Of a stretch of 7,823 bases of DNA, positions 6,642 through 7,823 are shown in pieces. This DNA comes from Desulfobulbaceae bacterium (GTDB taxonomy: Bacteria; Desulfobacterota; Desulfobulbia; Desulfobulbales; Desulfocapsaceae). The notes beneath the pieces were generated by a model. The model searched no databases and was not told the origin of the DNA. It saw only the letters and a program-made list of their open reading frames with translations. Positions within the stretch are counted from its first letter, which is position 1. Each line of letters opens with the position of its first letter. A program made the position numbers and the translations under genes. The stretch covers positions 1-7,823 of the forward strand of contig DAOVUU010000104.1 of assembly GCA_030632405.1 (NCBI GenBank). The letters run 5' to 3'.

Positions 6642-7112
6642 ATGAAAAAAATAACCGGATTGTTTTTGATGTTTGCACTTGTCTTACTGCTCAATGGATG
6701 CGACGCTTGGGATGATTTTGTCGATTCTATCAGCGGCTCAGGAGATGACAATCCGGCTCCTGTCGTAGAGGTAACGCCGGCTCCTGTAGCAGAGGTAACA
6801 GTAGCGGAAGCAAAAATAGAGCCGGAGCCGGAGCCGGAACGGGAGGTCATCAGGTATGAAACCAGATTTCACCATACCTCTACTGGTTCCAGCGATGGTG
6901 GTAAATCATTAGTTCTCTGTCCCGGGCAGAGGATGGATTTTGATGAATGTACTACTGGAAAAGTAAGTATTCCTTATCATGGATCTGACGAGGGACGAGT
7001 AATCTACTGGAATATAAGCGAGGAACCGACAGGCGATATTGTGTGTACTAAGAATGGTAAGACTTATCGCTATAAGGCGAATAGGACGATGGTCAACGGA
7101 AGATGTAGTTAA
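6642..7112 (+). CDS. Small lipoprotein with repeat linker and four-cysteine domain
   Basis: A 156-residue lipoprotein not recognised as a named family. The signal peptide is textbook: MKK, hydrophobic 5-17, lipobox LNGC with Cys20. Asp at position 21 is, in enterobacteria, the signal for retention in the inner membrane by avoiding Lol sorting; whether that holds here is unknown. Residues 21-36 are acidic. Residues 38-66 form a low-complexity linker with a duplicated PAPV-EVT unit and a PEPEPE run, probably an extended spacer. The folded part (about 68-156) has four cysteines at 93, 103, 135 and 155, in LCPGQ, DECTTG, IVCTKNG and GRCS contexts, suggesting two disulfides and a small periplasmic domain. 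There is a strong ribosome binding site. It is followed by 160 bases without a gene, so it may be transcribed apart from the glycine-rich gene. Confidence 0.85.
   Translation: MKKITGLFLMFALVLLLNGCDAWDDFVDSISGSGDDNPAPVVEVTPAPVAEVTVAEAKIEPEPEPEREVIRYETRFHHTSTGSSDGGKSLVLCPGQRMDFDECTTGKVSIPYHGSDEGRVIYWNISEEPTGDIVCTKNGKTYRYKANRTMVNGRCS
6753..6799 (+). repeat. Tandem 24-bp repeat encoding PAPV-EVT
   Basis: Two copies at 6753-6775 and 6777-6799 differ only at a few bases in the middle (TGTCGTAGAG versus TGTAGCAGAG). They are in frame with the lipoprotein, adding eight residues per copy, so copy-number change would alter linker length without a frameshift. Confidence 0.8.
6819..6836 (+). repeat. Three GAGCCG hexanucleotide repeats
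   Basis: GAGCCG is repeated three times without interruption and encodes the Glu-Pro run in the lipoprotein linker. The unit is a multiple of three, so slippage would preserve frame. Confidence 0.75.
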
Positions 7113-7136
7113 AAGAGAATACTCTGTGGATTTTTT

Positions 7137-7159
7137 AAAAAGAACCGGTAAATCTTTTT
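7137..7159 (+). terminator. Weak AT-rich hairpin after the lipoprotein gene
   Basis: AAAAAGA (7137-7143) pairs exactly with TCTTTTT (7153-7159) around a 9-base loop, 24 bases after the lipoprotein stop, with a T-run inside the right arm. A run of six Ts at 7131-7136 precedes it. The stem has almost no G-C pairs, so termination here is only possible, not likely. Confidence 0.25.
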
Positions 7160-7181
7160 CAAGATAAATTGTAACTAAAAA

Positions 7182-7208
7182 TTGGCTGCTGCGTTTACCC
7201 TGTAAGAT
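7182..7208 (+). promoter_or_regulatory. Weak sigma70-like promoter candidate before the glycine-rich gene
   Basis: TTGGCT (7182-7187) and TAAGAT (7203-7208) each match four of six consensus positions, but the spacer is only 15 bases. The 160-base gap and the strong ribosome binding site downstream suggest a promoter exists somewhere here; this particular match is poor. Confidence 0.2.
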
Positions 7209-7260
7209 CTGTTAAGACAACGCACTCTGGTATCTATCAGGGAACATTTAAAACAACAAC

Positions 7261-7265
7261 AGGAG
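7261..7265 (+). promoter_or_regulatory. Strong ribosome binding site for the glycine-rich gene
   Basis: AGGAG lies 7 bases before ATG 7273, the best Shine-Dalgarno in the window. It fixes the start of a gene that has no stop codon inside the window. Confidence 0.8.
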
Positions 7266-7272
7266 CAGAAGA

Positions 7273-7823
7273 ATGAAAAAGACACTACTCAGTGGAATCG
7301 GTATCACGGCAGTCATGGGTCTGGCAACAGCGGAAGCCATGGCTGGCTATTCAACCATGCCGGTTGATCGTATAACAGACAATCCTGACTCGGAACAAAC
7401 TGCCATTGTCTTAAACCTGGAAGATCTGGCCATAGCAGCACCGGCTTTTAACCCAATGAGAGGAATCCTCATTGCCCGTGGTGGAAACGGGGGCGGAGGA
7501 GGTGGTGGTGGAAATGGTGGTGGTGGCGGAGGTGGTGGTGGGAGAGGTTCTGGCGGAGATGCCGATGGGGGTTCCGCCGGTGGAAGTTCTGATAGTGGAG
7601 GAGCAGGTGGAGGTGGTGCCGGAGCAGGTGCCGGCGATTGTGATGGCGACGGTCCAGGCGAAGGGACAGGTCAAGATTCCAGCCCCGGGGGGCTTGCCAA
7701 TCAAGGTACCGGCAACAACCACGGTTATGGGCCTGGTGATGGTACCGGTGATCCTGACAATCAGCCCCGGGACGGTAGTGGTTTTGGCCCAGGAACCGGT
7801 GTAGGCCTGACCACCACAACGGA
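7273..7823 (+). CDS. Secreted glycine-rich protein (partial, runs off the window)
   Basis: An open frame from ATG 7273 to the last base: 183 complete codons and no stop. It begins with a clear signal peptide (MKK, hydrophobic 5-20, cleavage likely after AMA at residue 24). Residues 25-68 are ordinary sequence (containing VLNLEDLAIAAPAFNPMRG). Residues 69-91 are R-G-G, Asn, eight Gly, Asn, nine Gly, Arg. After this comes Gly mixed with Ser, Ala and Asp, one Cys at 123 in GDCDGDG, and two loosely repeated units near residues 145-180 (GYGPGDGTG and GFGPGTG). I do not recognise the family. Possibilities are a surface or matrix structural protein, a secreted flexible protein, or a glycine-rich precursor modified by an enzyme encoded further right. 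The layout of leader, short spacer and LIARGG before a glycine tract loosely recalls GrrA-type radical-SAM-associated proteins, but this is only a resemblance. Confidence 0.85.
   Translation, partial: MKKTLLSGIGITAVMGLATAEAMAGYSTMPVDRITDNPDSEQTAIVLNLEDLAIAAPAFNPMRGILIARGGNGGGGGGGGNGGGGGGGGGRGSGGDADGGSAGGSSDSGGAGGGGAGAGAGDCDGDGPGEGTGQDSSPGGLANQGTGNNHGYGPGDGTGDPDNQPRDGSGFGPGTGVGLTTTT
7480..7542 (+). repeat. GGN-repeat tract encoding polyglycine
   Basis: Almost every codon is GGN, interrupted by two Asn codons (7486-7488 and 7513-7515). The strand is nearly pyrimidine-free and much more G-rich than the rest of the window. The wobble base varies between T, A, C and G, so this is not a recent pure microsatellite expansion; the protein sequence seems to be what is kept. 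Confidence 0.85.

Noticed and set aside
7181..7196. Possible sigma54 site (TTGGCTGCTGCGTTTA)
   Set aside because: It has the GG element, but no GC pair at the required spacing downstream, so the -12 element is missing.
5812..7800. Recurring ACCGGT hexamers in intergenic and coding DNA as a possible dispersed motif
   Set aside because: Copies are irregularly spaced and also common inside coding sequences elsewhere in the window, with no shared flanks. This fits ordinary occurrence of a short palindrome.
7472..7804. Plus-strand frame rich in Val/Glu/Met overlapping the glycine-rich gene
   Set aside because: It is a frame-shifted reading of the same GGN repeats, without a Shine-Dalgarno. The 7273 frame has a strong ribosome binding site and signal peptide.
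7411..7819. Long minus-strand open frames, one rich in His/Arg and one in Thr/Ser, opposite the glycine-rich gene
   Set aside because: They are the complement of GGN codons (Pro/His/Thr/Ser-type low complexity), with no ribosome binding site or recognisable domain. They are explained by the sense gene.

Overview
The window looks like the chromosome of a Gram-negative bacterium, probably a proteobacterium in the broad sense (gamma- or delta/Desulfobacterota-like). The reasons are exported lipoproteins with lipoboxes, a YhdP/AsmA-type envelope protein that only makes sense in a two-membrane cell, a YafD-like phosphodiesterase-fold protein and the end of a fatty acid cis/trans isomerase. Base composition is moderate, apart from a G-rich glycine-repeat gene at the right end. 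Every supported gene is on the + strand. No tRNA, rRNA, CRISPR array, transposase or phage gene is visible.

Left block (1-5793): five closely packed genes. They are the C-terminus of a cis/trans isomerase (cti), an alpha/beta-hydrolase lipoprotein of lipase type, a 1086-residue YhdP/AsmA-like inner-membrane-anchored protein, an exported endonuclease/exonuclease/phosphatase-fold (EEP) protein resembling YafD, and a small exported DUF5329-like protein. Two junctions overlap (about 14 and 11 bases) and the other two gaps are only 21-31 bases, so the block reads as one operon. The inferred theme is phospholipid acyl-chain remodelling and lipid movement in the envelope: isomerise acyl chains, hydrolyse esters, carry lipid to the outer membrane, and possibly cleave a phosphodiester. 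The link is inferred from families and gene order, not shown directly.

Middle gap (5794-5934): two adjacent inverted repeats, one with perfect 12-bp arms, then a weak hairpin with a short T-run. This is probably where the left operon's transcript ends or is trimmed.

Right block (5935-7823): three exported proteins that I cannot assign a function. They are a membrane-anchored 205-residue protein with a beta-rich C-terminal half, a 156-residue lipoprotein with a Pro/Glu/Val repeat linker and a four-cysteine domain, and a secreted, extremely glycine-rich protein that runs off the window still open. Their spacing (89 and 160 bases) and the good ribosome binding sites of the last two suggest separately expressed genes. 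The most unusual items are the lipid-remodelling gene set, the polyglycine secreted protein, and a perfect 13-bp inverted repeat inside the lipase gene.
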